A DNA stretch of 64,000 nucleotides from positions 254,258 through 318,257 of the forward strand of contig QAOA01006617.1 in NCBI GenBank assembly GCA_003255065.1. Reading direction: 5' to 3'. Below, in pieces: positions 46,448 through 60,300 of the stretch. The position numbers and the translations under genes are program-made. The DNA is from Cercis canadensis. Lineage: Eukaryota > Streptophyta > Magnoliopsida > Fabales > Fabaceae. Below the pieces are notes generated by a model. The model saw only the letters and a program-made list of their open reading frames with translations, had not been told where the DNA came from and did not search any database. How positions within the stretch are numbered: the first letter of the stretch is position 1; each line of letters opens with the position of its first letter.

Positions 46448-49400
46448 TCAATTTTCTGCCAATGGGAAACGATGGGTTGGCCACTTGGGATATGCACGTT
46501 TGTACAAGTTCATACATACAGTATCACGCTGTTCAAGGACCCCATTTAACAGGCACTTCATCGCCCCTGAGAAAAAAATAACACACAATATTGATTATAC
46601 TGAATGCTGATTGCTCAAGCCTAAAAAATATGAAATACATGACATGAAAATACTCATCAAAGAAAAGAAAAAAGCAAAACATATATTCAAATGATGTCCA
46701 TAAAGTCCTTGAAAAGAAGCTCATGCGCCCGAGATGAAAATACTGATAATGAAAGAGTTCTAAAATAAGCAACATACCATGTGTACCAACAGGTTCTTTA
46801 ATCCGCCCACGTAGACCACCTTTTGTGTAAACTTCCACTGGCTGCAACAGTCATCCACATTAAGGAATCCCATTACACAAACATTCAACCAAATCTAAAA
46901 ATATTTCAGAAACCAAATAACACATTTTCTCACCTTAAACCATCTAACATCCTCTGGACTGTAAAACATGTGTCTCACAGAAGCTTTACGTTTTGACACT
47001 CTTTGGGGGTAACTGCAGCAGAAAATGTTTAAAACTTCAAAATTTTACAACATAAATACTATCTACCATTTCATAAAGATCACAATTGTGAAAATGGCAA
47101 GTAATTTTTATGACCATTTCTTGCCAGACCCAGTAGTGGAAAGACATCACTCAACAAAGATCTTAAAACCATCTAAGTAATATATAAGGCTGTTATCAAA
47201 TGGCAAGTCTAGACAAATATCAAAGATAAGACATACCCTGTCAAAATAACCCTCTTAAGAATTATCCTGTCTGCATCAATGATTTTGAGTGAACCGACAG
47301 CAGCCACAGCAGGTGCAGCACCCTCTCCAGCTCTCTTTAGGACTATCAAAGGAAGAGGAGGAAATGAAATTGGAGCATAAATTGAAGCAATTGAAAAGCG
47401 ACCAGCATGAAGAAATCTCTCCATCTTGTTCTTGTCTGTACTAATGAACTCACTAGAAAAAATTGGCCTGCAAAGAAATTAGCAATTACATCAATATTTT
47501 TCCTGAATAGATATGGTAAATGACATAGTCATCACAATTTAATACAATACCTGCCAATAAATTGGCGAAATCCAACATGAAATATTAAATCTTCCTTGGA
47601 TTTGATGGGTGCATCATATGCTTCATGCTTCTTTACACTACACAGTACAAGTGACTTCAGTTCATGTAACATTTTCTTTTGAACACATCACAACTTGTAA
47701 CACTAGATCAATCAAAAGCACAACAATATAGCAAAATGTTAAAGCACAACAATATAGCAAAATGTGAAAGCACAAAAATACCTGAAATGAAGGACAGATA
47801 CTTTGGACTCATGCTGCAACAAGCCACATGCTGTAACAGGGACTGTTTTAGCAAGCACACATAACTTAGAAGCAACACCAATAGGCACTTCCATAATATG
47901 CAGCCTAGCATACGAGCCAACTGAAACGCAGTCATCCCTGTTTTCTTGCTCCATTCCTAAAGCTTTTGCAAGAACGTGTTTCTGTGTTCGTTTGAAATTA
48001 TCAAATGCAAAAATTCTGGCATAATCTTGGGGTAGAGATTCCTGATTTTTAATACAAGAAAACATCAGATCTTTGGTTTCAGATAAAAAATAACTTGTTA
48101 TAAAATAATTAAAAGAATAATACTTTTGGATCCCATGAAGAGGTCCTAAATGACTTAAGTCCTCTATATTTTGCAAAACGCTTCCTAACAGGAACATCCA
48201 ACGGTGTATCCACTTCATCTGGATATTCTGCGACAATAAGACAAATCATTTACATGCAACAGATCAAAGAGAGAATAATAGTAGACAACCATTAATCACC
48301 CATAGGCTCATTTTTGGCCAATCTATGGAAAAAAAAAAATCCAACAAAAATTGAGGAACAAGAAACCAAATAAAACAGTCATTTACATACAACTTAAGAG
48401 TCTAAGACACAAGTAGATGAAACATTAATCTTTTTCCATCAAGTGGTCACTGTAACCAACAAATACTAACAACAAAGGAAGGAAAAAGCAAAGCACCCTC
48501 ATCTGCTGCGTGTGCTTCTTTAATTTCCTTAAGTTCATCTATTATCTTCTCTCTAGTCAAGTTATCTGCTTCCTGCAATACAACAGAAAAGTAATTAGGT
48601 TATGCATTGGTAACAGGTATATATGATTTTGAAACAACAAATACCTTTTGACAGTTAAGAAAAGGCTAATCAGAGACCCAGAGAGTGGACAAGAAATATT
48701 ACACCGCCTAACATCAAATAATGCATAGCCAAATTTTATGAACACAAAAATAACCAAATAAACAATCTGTGTAGATTACATGAGCAAGAATAACTAATGC
48801 AGCAGTAATATCCAATGCTTAAAGATGTTCCAGTCAGGAACTGGAACTCTGTCCAAGTAGACCAAAGGTCCCAGTGGCAAACTTTTTCATAAATGTGTAG
48901 CTTGTTAAAAGCTCACCATCATCACTGAATCAGTGTCAGTTTCTTCCTCAGAGTCTCCAAATCTCAATGAAGCTTCATCACCATCAAAGTCTAGATACTT
49001 ATTTCCCTCTTGCCCAGGAAGCTCATTTTCCTTTTCATCCAGCAGCATACCATCATCATCTTCATTGTCACTATCTGAATCCTCCTCATCAATATCATCC
49101 ACAATCCATGCAGCCTGAAATATTTAGATAAAAGCAGCATATCTATTATTTCCAGATTAGGAATTTGATAAGCAGGAAATGTTGAAAAAAATGTCATAAG
49201 GAAATTAGAAAGAGGGAAAAAGCACTCAAAAATTTAAAGAAATAATCATGAAAATAAGTTCATACCTGATACTCTGAAGTGCCTCGAGGAAGAGTCCTCT
49301 TTCTCATCTTCTTTTGTTTCTGTTCTCTATCAGCCTCAGCCATTTCGGCCTCTGTTGGCCATGTCTAGTTACAACGAATAACATCATAAATAGATCATAC

Positions 49401-52400
49401 ACCCAAAACATTAGAACAGATTCTTACTAGTAAATAAAAAAGGGTTATTCTTATAATGCATTTACTAAATTGAGCAAACTTACTTATCAAAAGAGGAAGG
49501 GGAGAGAGAGAGACACCAAGACTTTAGAAAAGCATACTAATAAATAAACACAGGCTATTCTTATAATGCATTTAATAATTTAAGCAAACTTAGTTATCAA
49601 AAGAGGGGAGAGAGAGAGAGAGAGAGCTAGCTCTAGCAAAACAAAACAGAAGACAACCAATAAATGGTGGTTCATTTGGGCTAGTTATTAGTTAGGTACT
49701 GACTGGTTTGTGATTTGGTGTTTGAGTTTGACCCCGATCTACAGCTGATAAAATCATCAACCAAGGCATTTTCTTTACACCTAGAAATGACCAACAGGCT
49801 GGGCTGACCGACCAAACCCAGTAAAAAATTGAGAATGAGGAGGACAGGTTGAAGGGTTTAAAGCAGACAACAATTCTAATATACATTGATACTCAAAACA
49901 ATACTCATCTAGAAAACTGATGGCAATAAACTACAGGAACTTGACAGCAAGCAATTTTCTAAAATATGCTTTCAAATTTTTATAGAGTTTCAATTTTTAT
50001 ATGATGAAAACTAGCAGAGTTCACCAAATACAGATAGTATACAAAGACTCTCATCACAGTACATAAAAATTACACATAAAGTATAACACAAGATTATCAA
50101 TTCAAAGAGTGCTGAATATGGAAGCTGATAAGTTGAATGTCACAAACGACAAAAAGCAATGAAAATAGATTCCTATTACCTGCTCTCCGGAAAGAGGATC
50201 AGGAATATTCTCAACAAGTAAAGGCTCCTGTTTGAGAGGATCTGGAGCCAGTGAACCAATGACCTAAAATATTAAAAAGAAGGAAAAGGAAAAGGATAAA
50301 TAAACAAATCATGGGTAAGAAAACTAAAAGATTTAAAAGTGAAGAAACAATTGAAGAGTGAAATGTCAGAGTTGAATGAACAGTGGAGTTATGACAGATC
50401 AAAATTGCCATGGGGGGGGAGGGGCAGTGAGTGCGCTTTCAGATTAAAAAACAACCCTTTCATTTGGACACTAAATTTCAAAATAAAGTCATGAAAATTC
50501 ATAGCTATTAAACAGATAATTATAGAATGCATATAAACTTACAACTACGTCATGCTGCAGCAAACTGTTAAAGTTTGCTCGACTTGAAATAACTTCTACC
50601 CATTAACTCCTTCCAATCACTCCCCTATAAGTATTGATTTAGAATAAGATAACTTAATAAGTATAACATGGAAGTACATTTTCTAAGAAAGCTCACACGA
50701 TTCAGTATATTAGATAAAGCCAGAAGAGACCACATCATGTTGAAGCTTTCCTAAAAACATAATGCATGATCCAAAAGAAAAATTCCAACTAGAACCAAAA
50801 GGCAGCTTCAATACCCTGACACAGGTGTATCTAATAATAATTGGGTGCATTTAAGCTTCAATTCATTCTATCCCAAACTTTTCATGTATCTCCAACATAT
50901 ATGTTAGCCAAAAATTTTTATTTTTCTATTTTTTTCTTGTCTAATTAAGTTAACTCCACCACCACACCCCCGCCCCGACCCAAATTCTCGAGTGAATAAT
51001 CCCTTTTCTAAACCTCACCATCAAATGTAGAAAATGTCAAAATTGGAGGGGATAAAATATGTCTAGTTTCAGCAGAAGTAAGCCAGACAACACGCAGTAA
51101 GCATAGTAGGGGTAGGGCACATTAGTAGGGGTTAAGTCATGAGTAACATTCACTATGTCAACCGCTTACATTGTATATAAAGGTAACAGTCAATACCTCA
51201 GTATCATGCACTTCATCTGAATCCATTGAGTCCTGCTTTTTTCTTGAATTCAAGGGAAAGGGGTCCTTAAGAATTTCAATTTTACTCAGCTGGAAATCTC
51301 CAGCACCTGAAACATGAACCTGACAGAAAAGAAAGTAAGAGATAATCAACAAATCTATGCAACTAAATTGTAACCCATGGCCTTGCTGATTACCAGTTGG
51401 TTCACTGAAAGGCTCTTAACATGAAGATAACCAGTGAGGAGGAGAGTACATTTTCCTGAATTCCCATCCTCAGATACCATATCAACCTGCAATTCAAGAT
51501 ATACATAGCATAGTCAACATAAAAGACTATCTAAATCAAGAGCATAAATGAACATCAAGATATGCATAGATATAGTCAAACATAAAAGACTATCTAAATT
51601 GATACCATGAATCAACATCGGATATGATTACAGAAGAACCAATGAGGGGAAAAAAAAGGTAAATATGATCATAAAACAAATTCTTTGGCAATCCTTCTCT
51701 TCTGGAAATATAATTTTCAGAATTGCTTAATTCTAAAGACATATAACAATTTCTCTTATGTAACATAATTATTCCCTGCATTACTAGTCTTACATCTAGA
51801 AGTTTAGAGTTTGATCAGCATGAATGCAAACCTTTTGAGACATGAGGTAAGGTCGTTGAGTTCGCCAGTGAGGCACTTTAAGCCTTTGCTCTTTGAAGAG
51901 CCACAAGAACTGCAGTTGTAAGATTAAAGAGTTAAGAACAAGTGATGGGGGTTAGACAATCAAACTGGACATGATCATGTGATGCAAAGTTATCATCAGA
52001 ATTTGCAGCAAAAACACAGGATGAAATAATCACCTTGTGTAACTCATCCTTTGTATCAGCTGGATAAAATTTACAGTCCTCAGGAAATTCAGGGGCAAGA
52101 CTAGATGCACACATCTTCTTTAGCTCATGCCTTTGTTTCAGCTCAGTAGGTAGATCCTAAAGGCACAAAAAGACAATTATTCACATAAATGTGTAAAACC
52201 AAATTTCTTCATGAAATGATCACAAGCTCATGTAAATTGTTTCATAAAGTTCAACAGATATTGTCCTCCATAACTTACACGAATGAAGACGACAGTGCTT
52301 GGTAAACCAAGAGACCTAAAAACAGAAAGGCATTGATTTCCAAATGAATCAATATAGTAAGAATCACTTTCTTCACAAAAAGAGCTTGCTGACGCCACAA

Positions 52401-54224
52401 AAGCCATCAGATCAGCAACCTACAATGTAAACAGTATCCGACAGTAGTTAAGACCAGACATTTGAGGCACCCTTCAACCATGAAAATAAGCAAATATAAA
52501 CCAAACAATTCATACCTTGGCCATTTCCATACATGATAGTAGATCACCATGAGGTGCTTTTAGTACCTGGAGTATCAAACATTTTGGTCAAAATAATAAT
52601 ACCTCCATAAGAACATGGGAAATTACTTTCTACTAGTAAGGCATCAAAACATAGTCATTGAAACAAAAATGTGCCTAAATTACACTTGTAGTGATTATTT
52701 CCCCTCAACGACATGCATGCCTATATTTAAATTAGGGAATGAATACCTTAATAATTCCATATCATTTACCTCTCTTTTGATGAAACAACAACTAAACAGA
52801 CAACCAGAATACTGTGATATGTAAAAACAAAATAACAGTTGGTTCATAAGCCAATACAGAGCATGACAATTTAACCTTAAGAAATGAGAGGTGAAATGTA
52901 GACAGAAAGAAGTAATATACCTAACTATCTTAACCCCTTCCATAAGAATAGCCAAAATTTCAATTGACAATCACTGAACATGAGAATGTTGGTTATCAAG
53001 TATGGATGCATCCATAACCCATCACTCCCAGTATGAACCTAGAGTAATCATAAACAAAGAACAATATACTCACGGAAAGCAGCTGTATGACACTGCATAG
53101 AACTCATACAGCTTAAGTACATCTCATATTACCCAAATTTTTAATTTACCATGAATACTATTCAATTATACCATGGGTATGTTTTGGGTAGAAGACTAGA
53201 ATATTTGTAATTTGTTTAAACAACTTGTGACAAAAATGATCCGTCATTTACTATTTTGCATGGAAATAGCTGAAGAAAATACATGAATACTAGAGATATA
53301 ATAAGGTGACAACATACAGTTGTTCTTGTCCTATATTCAGAAGAAGAAATTGTATTTGACACCACCCCAGAACCTTCTGTAGACAACAATGACAAAAGAT
53401 CTTCAGCAAGTGAATCTAGATTCACAGAAGCAGAAAGCCCAAAGAGAACCTGTCATTAAGAGAAGTTAAGAATTATTAGTAAAAAAATAAACAATTAAAA
53501 CAAATCATTATGCAACGAACACCCAATTCACTATGAAGAAGTCCAGGTTTACTCACTATTACTCGAGGAGGACTACTTGATCCACTCAATTCTCGTTTCT
53601 CTTTCAAAAGGGCTGCCCTCTTCTGGTCACGTATCTATGAATTTACAAATAAAGGTAAATGCAATGCAGAGGGAGAAAGACACAAAGAGATAAAAGAGCT
53701 AGAAAATACCATTTTATTTCTCTGAATTCGAGCAGCACGAGCTCCCTTGGCTACATTGCGCTCTGTTTTTACAACCGCACTCCGGTCTAAATGGCCCAAT
53801 TTGAAAGCAAAACATGAAAGCAATCACTATAACATGCTCGGAAATACATACAAGAAGAAGTTAAAACTATGATTCTCCACTGAAAGTAAGACATTTCAGT
53901 CGCATAAACAAAACCCAAGTTTTAAAACTCCAAAAAAATCAAAATAAATTTTTAAAAATCCTTTTCTAAACTGATATTAGATTAACCCAGAAACCTTCAC
54001 AGACAAAACGCTTCTCTCTAGCTACTGTAGCATTTCTGGAGCAGAGATTAAGCTGTTTGGTTTTATCAATTCACAAAAACTTCTACACAAAACTAAACAA
54101 CTTGTGCGGAAAAGAAAAAACGAAATCGCAAACCTTTAGAGGAGGTTTTATGAATTTGGCGAGAAGATTTAGAAGAGAAGCGAGACTTGTGAGCCTTATT
54201 GAGTTGGACTCGGGACCCTCCCAT
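46448..54224 (-). CDS. TSR1: Pre-rRNA processing / 40S maturation factor TSR1
   Basis: Twenty-one exons with GT-AG borders and consistent phase: 54224-54134, 53786-53710, 53634-53557, 53449-53318, 52566-52516, 52419-52279, 52156-52034, 51909-51832, 51486-51394, 51319-51197, 50263-50180, 49364-49266, 49114-48917, 48572-48497, 48227-48124, 48041-47782, 47637-47551, 47467-47237, 47012-46934, 46841-46778 and 46566-46448. These give 795 residues. TSR1 is a BMS1-related, GTPase-like factor that binds pre-40S particles. As in other TSR1 proteins, the P-loop position reads VLFGLSAS, so GTP binding is not expected. Seen in order: basic N-terminus ([19 protein letters not shown]), [17 protein letters not shown], a long acidic stretch ([16 protein letters not shown]), [57 protein letters not shown] and a C-terminus [12 protein letters not shown]. 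Length equals the plant family norm. Confidence 0.96.
47717..47769. repeat. Two-copy 26-bp tandem repeat in a TSR1 intron
   Basis: The unit AAAGCACAACAATATAGCAA plus AATGTT/G occurs twice head to tail, with one base different, and a third partial AAAGCACAA follows. It lies in the intron between exons 16 and 17. Confidence 0.8.
49433..49628. repeat. Diverged direct repeat with GA microsatellite in a TSR1 intron
   Basis: A block of about 80 bp (ATAAA..GGGTTATTCTTATAATGCAT..TTATCAAAAGAGG..GAGAGAGAGAG) occurs at about 49433-49516 and again at 49548-49628, each ending in a (GA)n run. Confidence 0.75.
51501..51602. repeat. Short direct repeat in a TSR1 intron
   Basis: GATATACATAGCATAGTCAA with ACATAAAAGACTATCTAAAT recurs about 60 bp later as GATATGCATAGATATAGTCA with ACATAAAAGACTATCTAAAT. 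It sits just upstream of exon 9. Confidence 0.7.
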
Positions 54225-54524
54225 GCTGAACTTTGAGCAAAGCTAGCGTCGAACAAGTTGAATGCAAGAGTGGGATAGGGTTTAGGGCATGAAGAATGAT
54301 GGGTGAACTGCGAGTGTTGGGAGAGAGAGATTGAAGACAAGAGAGTGCAACAACTGCGGCGGCGCAAAAGCTTGGGGTTGGGGCGGAAGGAGGCACGAAC
54401 GGAATAGAGCAAGTGCAAACATTTAACAGCGGCAGTGGCTACTACCGCTTATTTCCCTAACTAGCTACCCGCGCTTCTTTTCTCTTTTTCTTTTTAATTA
54501 TATATCAGGGGAGGAGGTTGTGAG

Positions 54525-54923
54525 TAGGGGTGTATGCTAAACCGTTGAAACCGGTGGACCCGATCGAATCGGACTGGGGTAAAACCGAACCAAACTGATG
54601 GTATCGGTCCGATTCTCGGTTTTATTTCCTAAAAAATTGAGGGTTTGATTTGGTTTTCAATTTCAATGAAGAAAAATTGAAAATAAATCAGATCGAATCG
54701 AGTAGGCTAAAATGATGTCATTTTGGTTATTTTTGAAATATTTTCTTTTTGAAATAGCTAAAATCGATTCAATTTTTGACTTTCTTCTTGTTCAAAATTG
54801 AAAAAATGACTTGTGCAAATTTTTTGGCAAAAATTGATCAAATTGACCAAACCAAACCGAACTAATATGGTTTTATCAGTTTGAAGTATAAACCAGATCA
54901 AACCGAACCGATTACACCCTTTA
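54525..54923. mobile_element. hAT-type MITE, 399 bp, upstream of TSR1
   Basis: The left end TAGGGGTGTA and the right end TACACCCTTTA are an imperfect inverted pair. Subterminal AACCG/CGGTT clusters (AAACCGTTGAAACCGG on the left and CAAACCGAACCGATT on the right) resemble the 2350-bp element at 11115. Flanking 8-bp copies GTTGTGAG (54517-54524) and ATTGTGAG (54924-54931) match at 7 of 8. It lies 300 bp upstream of the TSR1 start codon, within its likely promoter region. Confidence 0.8.
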
Positions 54924-54931
54924 ATTGTGAG

Positions 54932-57341
54932 TTGTGACAAATAAAATATAAATTAAATTGATTAAAGAAAATAATTCTAACTCGAAGTATTTTTAAATGG
55001 TGGCACTTACTTTTTTTTGTAGGTGTGTATTACATTGGAAAAATTTATTAAAATATTCATCTTAATGATTATTATTTATATATATAATTTTTTATTCATT
55101 TTTAAATATAATAATTATGTATATAAATAAAATAATCAAGTAATATCAAAACATAACTATATATATAAATATGATAATGGTATAACAATAAAATATATTT
55201 TGATCATTTTATATAATGCAAAAATAACATACCTATTTGGCACCATTTATGAAATATTCTAAGGGAATAATTTTGTCAATTAATTATGAATTATTTTGTT
55301 ATACAATATATCTTATTTTTTACTAAACAAATAAATAAAAGATTTATAAAAACCCTTGAGTGACGAAAAAGAAAATAGACATATATATGGCGTGTTTGAT
55401 TCTGTTTTTATTTTTTTGTTTTTAAAAATTGTTTTTGAAAACTCTGTTTAAAAATTATTCTGCAAAACAAAAGTATAAAAAAATTTGTTTGATAAACTGT
55501 TTTAAAAATAATTTTTAAATAACAAATAACAAAAAAAATTATAATTGCCATTGTGTCATTAATGAAAATAATTTGTTCTCCCCCTTTTATTTGTTTTGGG
55601 AACAAAAACAATCATATATTATTTTTAGAACAATGTTTTAAGAATAAGTTTTCAAAACATATAAATAAAAATAACCTTATCAAACAATTTTTTTTGTTTT
55701 ATTTTTTTCAAAAACAAAAAATAGTTTTTAAAAATTAAAATCAAACATACCCGAAATAATCTCTTAATTGATTTAAGAAGTAATAACTCACAAGAATATA
55801 AATAAATTAATTGTTATGCCCTTACAAGGTTGGAAGAAAATGACATTTTATGTAGGAATTAATTAGAAAATTTATGTGATTGATGAATAACATTATTTAT
55901 ACAAGTTCTAATCATCCATTTCAAAATAACCATATTTTTGTAGCAAAAGAGTTATGAAGGATCTCAAAATTTTGGATATTTAATTGACAAATATAAGTTG
56001 ACTGGGATATTCATTGATGTAAATATTTAAAAGTTTGAGGAATAACTCTAGTTTAATGGAGTGTGCTCCTAGCTTTGATCCATAAATAAATCACATCAGC
56101 TTGAGCCACACTAGTACCATAGTAGAGACTTAACAATATAAGTGACAAGAATTAAACTTTGAAATATATGTATGAGTATAATATAAATTTTTTATTAATA
56201 AAACAGTAAAATATACATATAAAAAATTATATGATTATATAATATTTTATAATGAAAAGTTCATTATATAAAAGACGGGTTCTATATATTAATTTTTATA
56301 TATTATCATGAATATTATAGCATATTTTATTGACTAAAACTAAAAACAAGATTTATTTATTTTTATTTCAAAACACTTATTTCTTATAAGATAAAATATT
56401 TAATATTGAACTTATTATTACATATGAATCATATCTTAAAATACTTAATATTCATAAAAATTATTACTTTTGATTACAAACAAGAATATTATAATAATTG
56501 TATAACAAAAATCAGAATTAAAATCAAAATTATATTCACATTAACTACAATGTAAATAAGAAAAAAAATAATAAAAGTTTATCTATATAATAGATAAAAA
56601 AAATATAAAAGAACAAATTCATTAAACCAATGCATAATAAGTTTTTTACTCTTTAAACAGTACGAATGTTTTATATGTTATTTTTACATGAATTTTTAAT
56701 TAAATGTATATTTTACTAATTTTTTAATTTTAATACACCAAACAAAAATTTTATTCAAAATTACGGACATATGCGTATAATACATGTTTTAGCTAACTAC
56801 TAGAGAAATCCATAGCTTTTGCATCTTGAGGATTTATTCTTGCATGAAATTTTGTTGAGTTAGGTTGCTCTATTTCAAAGCCATTTGGGTGTAAAATGAG
56901 ATACGGCTCACTGATGTCATTTGTTAATATCTAAAGAAACCACTTTTCTATGTGTTTTCACTTTATGTAGATAAATAGATTTGATTGAGTTGAAAGGCTA
57001 AACAACACAATTTGAGGGGAAAATGAAGTGTATGTTTCAAGAATCAACATTTTTGGACAAGAATGGGTTGGGTTATGGAGTGGACATGAATTGGGCCAAG
57101 TTGGTCCAATGTGTTCGTATTAGGTGGATGGATAAAAATCCCACTTACAGGCCGATATTTTAACAACAAGTGGCGGGCACGACACCACTTCAAAATAATC
57201 CTAAAATTTATTCACAAAAGAATTTTTGACCCACTACAAACCAGAAAATATAAATCACAGAACATCGTACATTCTGCCTTCCTTCTCTGTCTCGCGCTCA
57301 CCAGAAATTCCTCCTCTCTTCGTTGCAGAAAATCCTTGGCA
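54932..57341. other. Intergenic, very AT-rich; FTRC promoter at right end
   Basis: No gene is visible apart from the MITE listed at 55389. Around 56150-56760 AT content is extreme. 57090-57341 is GC-richer and is the probable promoter and 5' UTR of FTRC. Confidence 0.45.
55389..55752. mobile_element. MITE candidate with GGCGTGTTTGATT ends, 364 bp
   Basis: The left end GGCGTGTTTGATTCTGTTTT is matched by the inverted right end (revcomp GGGTATGTTTGATTTTAATTTT). The interior is built from oligo-A/oligo-T segments that can pair with each other (TTTTTAAAAATTG and similar). Ends of the GG(C/G)NNGTTTG type are typical of PIF/Harbinger-type MITEs, but no 3-bp target duplication is clear. Confidence 0.6.
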
Positions 57342-60300
57342 ATGACTTTGCAAGCTTCCTCCTTCACAGCTGGGATTCTCTCCTTCACATCCCCTCTCAG
57401 ACGCCACCGTAATCTCCCCGTCGTTCGAGCTCAAGGTAACCGATTATTCACTACATTATACTCACTTCTCTAGACTATGAGCCTGATTAGCTCATACCCT
57501 TCTCTTCTTTCGTCACTAGTTAACATAATTGATTCATGCTACGAGTTAAAGGAGCTAAATTTGATGTTAGCATATATTCTGACTCAGTGTTCCAGGTCCT
57601 ATATTCATTGCATTGATATTCTGACCCAGATACTGTTTGTGATGTGTTCTCACTGAATTCAGAAATTCTTAATTTTCTTCATATATGTCCAATCCAATAA
57701 ACTTGTAATGCATCAGTTGATTTTCAATGTTAAGCTCTGTGTTAGTCAAACCTGAAAGCTATTAGTTTTTGACTTTTTGCTGAACTTCTGGTAGGCAAAA
57801 AGTTGTTGGCTGTATATGCTTTGCATGTGTGTTTATTAGTATAAACCCATTTTAGGTTTGTGATTAAATTTCATCTCCTGCTTCCGGCCTTTCACTTTTT
57901 TATAGTTTTCCCTCCTGTGTTGTGAACATCACATTTACATGGAAGTAATTTGCTTGTTTTTCCAGTGGAACCATCAGACAAATCTGTTGAAATCATGAGG
58001 AAATTTTCAGAGCAATATGCTCGCAAGTCAGGAACATATTTTTGTGTTGACAAGGGAGTCACATCTGTTGTTATCAAGGTATGCTTTCTTTCTACTGACA
58101 CATAAATTTTCTTTTTAATAATATGACTTGGGTAGATAAATTCCTTTATTGTGTGAGTACTAGGCAGTGTCAAATAAACATCTCATATGACATTCTTTTA
58201 ATCTCCATTAGTTTCTGATAAATATCTGGGTGTGGTCATTCCTGTAAGTCGGAGAAGATATGCAGCATAATAAGATTTAGTAACTGGTAAGAATGATGAG
58301 AAAATTACTGTTTCTTGTTTAATTCTCAATTATAAATCTAGGCACAGTGGCACTGCATTGTAAATATTGGCAAACTAAAACTCCTTGGCATGTGGAGCAC
58401 AAAATTAAAGATACGCAGGTATACAACCAAATTAAAGCAAACACAAATTAAGCCACAAGAAGACATTATATTGAACTAATTATTGTAAAGGCCTTATCAG
58501 TACTTGAATATAAACTCTGTTTGGGGATCTGTAACTATTTTATTAGTAGATCAACATAGTCCGCTTATGGATCTACCCTAGGTTGAGTTCATTATTGCTT
58601 TAATTGTGCCGGAATAAGTTCCTGCCAGTTTTCATTTCTTCCCATTTTTCTTGTTTACTTCATTAAGCAATATTTCCAAATTCGGGAACTTCTTATGTAG
58701 AGGTTATGGATACTTAAATTGCATCTGAGGTTAATGTTATGAGTTAGCCATCTTAGTTTGTTTGATAAGCCAATAGTTAGTAACACAAATACTTGGTTTT
58801 CTTATGTAGTGCATTCCTTATGGGGCTTTTAGGATCTCATAAGAGTATGTGAAATGATGGTTAGCCTTAATTCCAAAATCATATAATGGATCATGATCAC
58901 CTTCATGCTTGGATGGTTAATTGTGAAAGATACAAGTTGGTTTGTAGCCAAATCTTGAACCTTTTAGGGTGACCGTCAGTTTGAGGATACCAGCTGCTTC
59001 TCATGGATGTTTTTACTTATCTTCTCTGAAAGTAGGATGTTTGTGTAACCTCATAACCTTTTAAAAACTCCCGTTGCATTTTGTAGGGTGGTTATAGAAG
59101 TAGGTTGACAGTTACCTTTAGAAACAATTTTCTGTTGTTATATTTTCTTAAACCAAGGAACTCTTTCAGACATTATAGTAATATTTATCATGAAATTTAA
59201 CTAAATTGATGTTAAAAAAGGAAGCTGTTTTTAACACTGTATGTGCAATATAATGTTTTCTCAACATCCAAAGCACTTGTAGGGAAATTCTATAAAAACA
59301 GTAGTTGATTTTACATAAACACTTTTTGACATGTAGTCACCACACTCAATATGTTACAGTTATCAAATTCACCCTTTGTAGCAAAAGCCTTTCTGCTTTT
59401 GACATGGAAAGGTAACTGTCAGAGTTTTCTTTTTGTACTAATAGGCAAATGCAACTTACTAATTGTTCAAGTGATCATACATCTGGCTGGATTTGGGACA
59501 GAAAAAATTACTAAAAAGAAGATAGGACTGTAATTTGGCATGTCGTATGGTTTGAAAAGTTGAAATACTGGGAGAAGACAGCTAGTTGATTTATGTACCT
59601 TAACCCATTGCCATTTACTGCATGATATCATATTTCTAAAGCTAGAATCTGCACAATTGAAGCCAAATCAAGAATGGCCAAAAAAAAAAAGAAGCCTAGT
59701 TCAAAAATTTTATGCTGGGTTTTGATGTGATGTTAATTAATGCCTTCTGAAAGATTAATCANCTAGTTCAAAAATTTTATGTTGGGTTTTGATGTGATGT
59801 TAATTAATGCCTTCTGAAAGATTAATCAAGGAAGTTGAAGGGGAAAAGGCTTTAGATTACGAAGATTGGTATATTGGAATGAATCATACCATGAAATTAG
59901 TTTCTCAGATTGTGGTTTGCTATGGTGTGAGTATATTCCAGTAACACTAACTTCACTTCAGAAAGTGACAGATGAAAATGCACATATATGCATCCATGTA
60001 ATGTATACTCAAAATAGCTCTTTTAATTGAGCATCATATTATAAAACTGATTTCTGCTCTCTCTTGTAATGTCTCCGAAATCTTATTTGTTTTCCTGAAC
60101 AGGGGTTGGCAGACCATAAAGACTCGTTGGGTGCACCATTGTGCCCTTGTCGGTAAATACTTGCCCCCTTAACTTGTTTCCAACAAAAAATTTCTCTCCT
60201 ACAGTTCCAGTTTACCTTTCCAGATAATTTAATTAGTATTGGCATCTTTTAACTTTCTAAAACACAAACTTATTGCATTTCAGGCATTATGATGATAAAG

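Noticed and set aside
47717-47769. CRISPR-like repeat
   Set aside because: Only two head-to-tail copies without spacers, in a plant intron.
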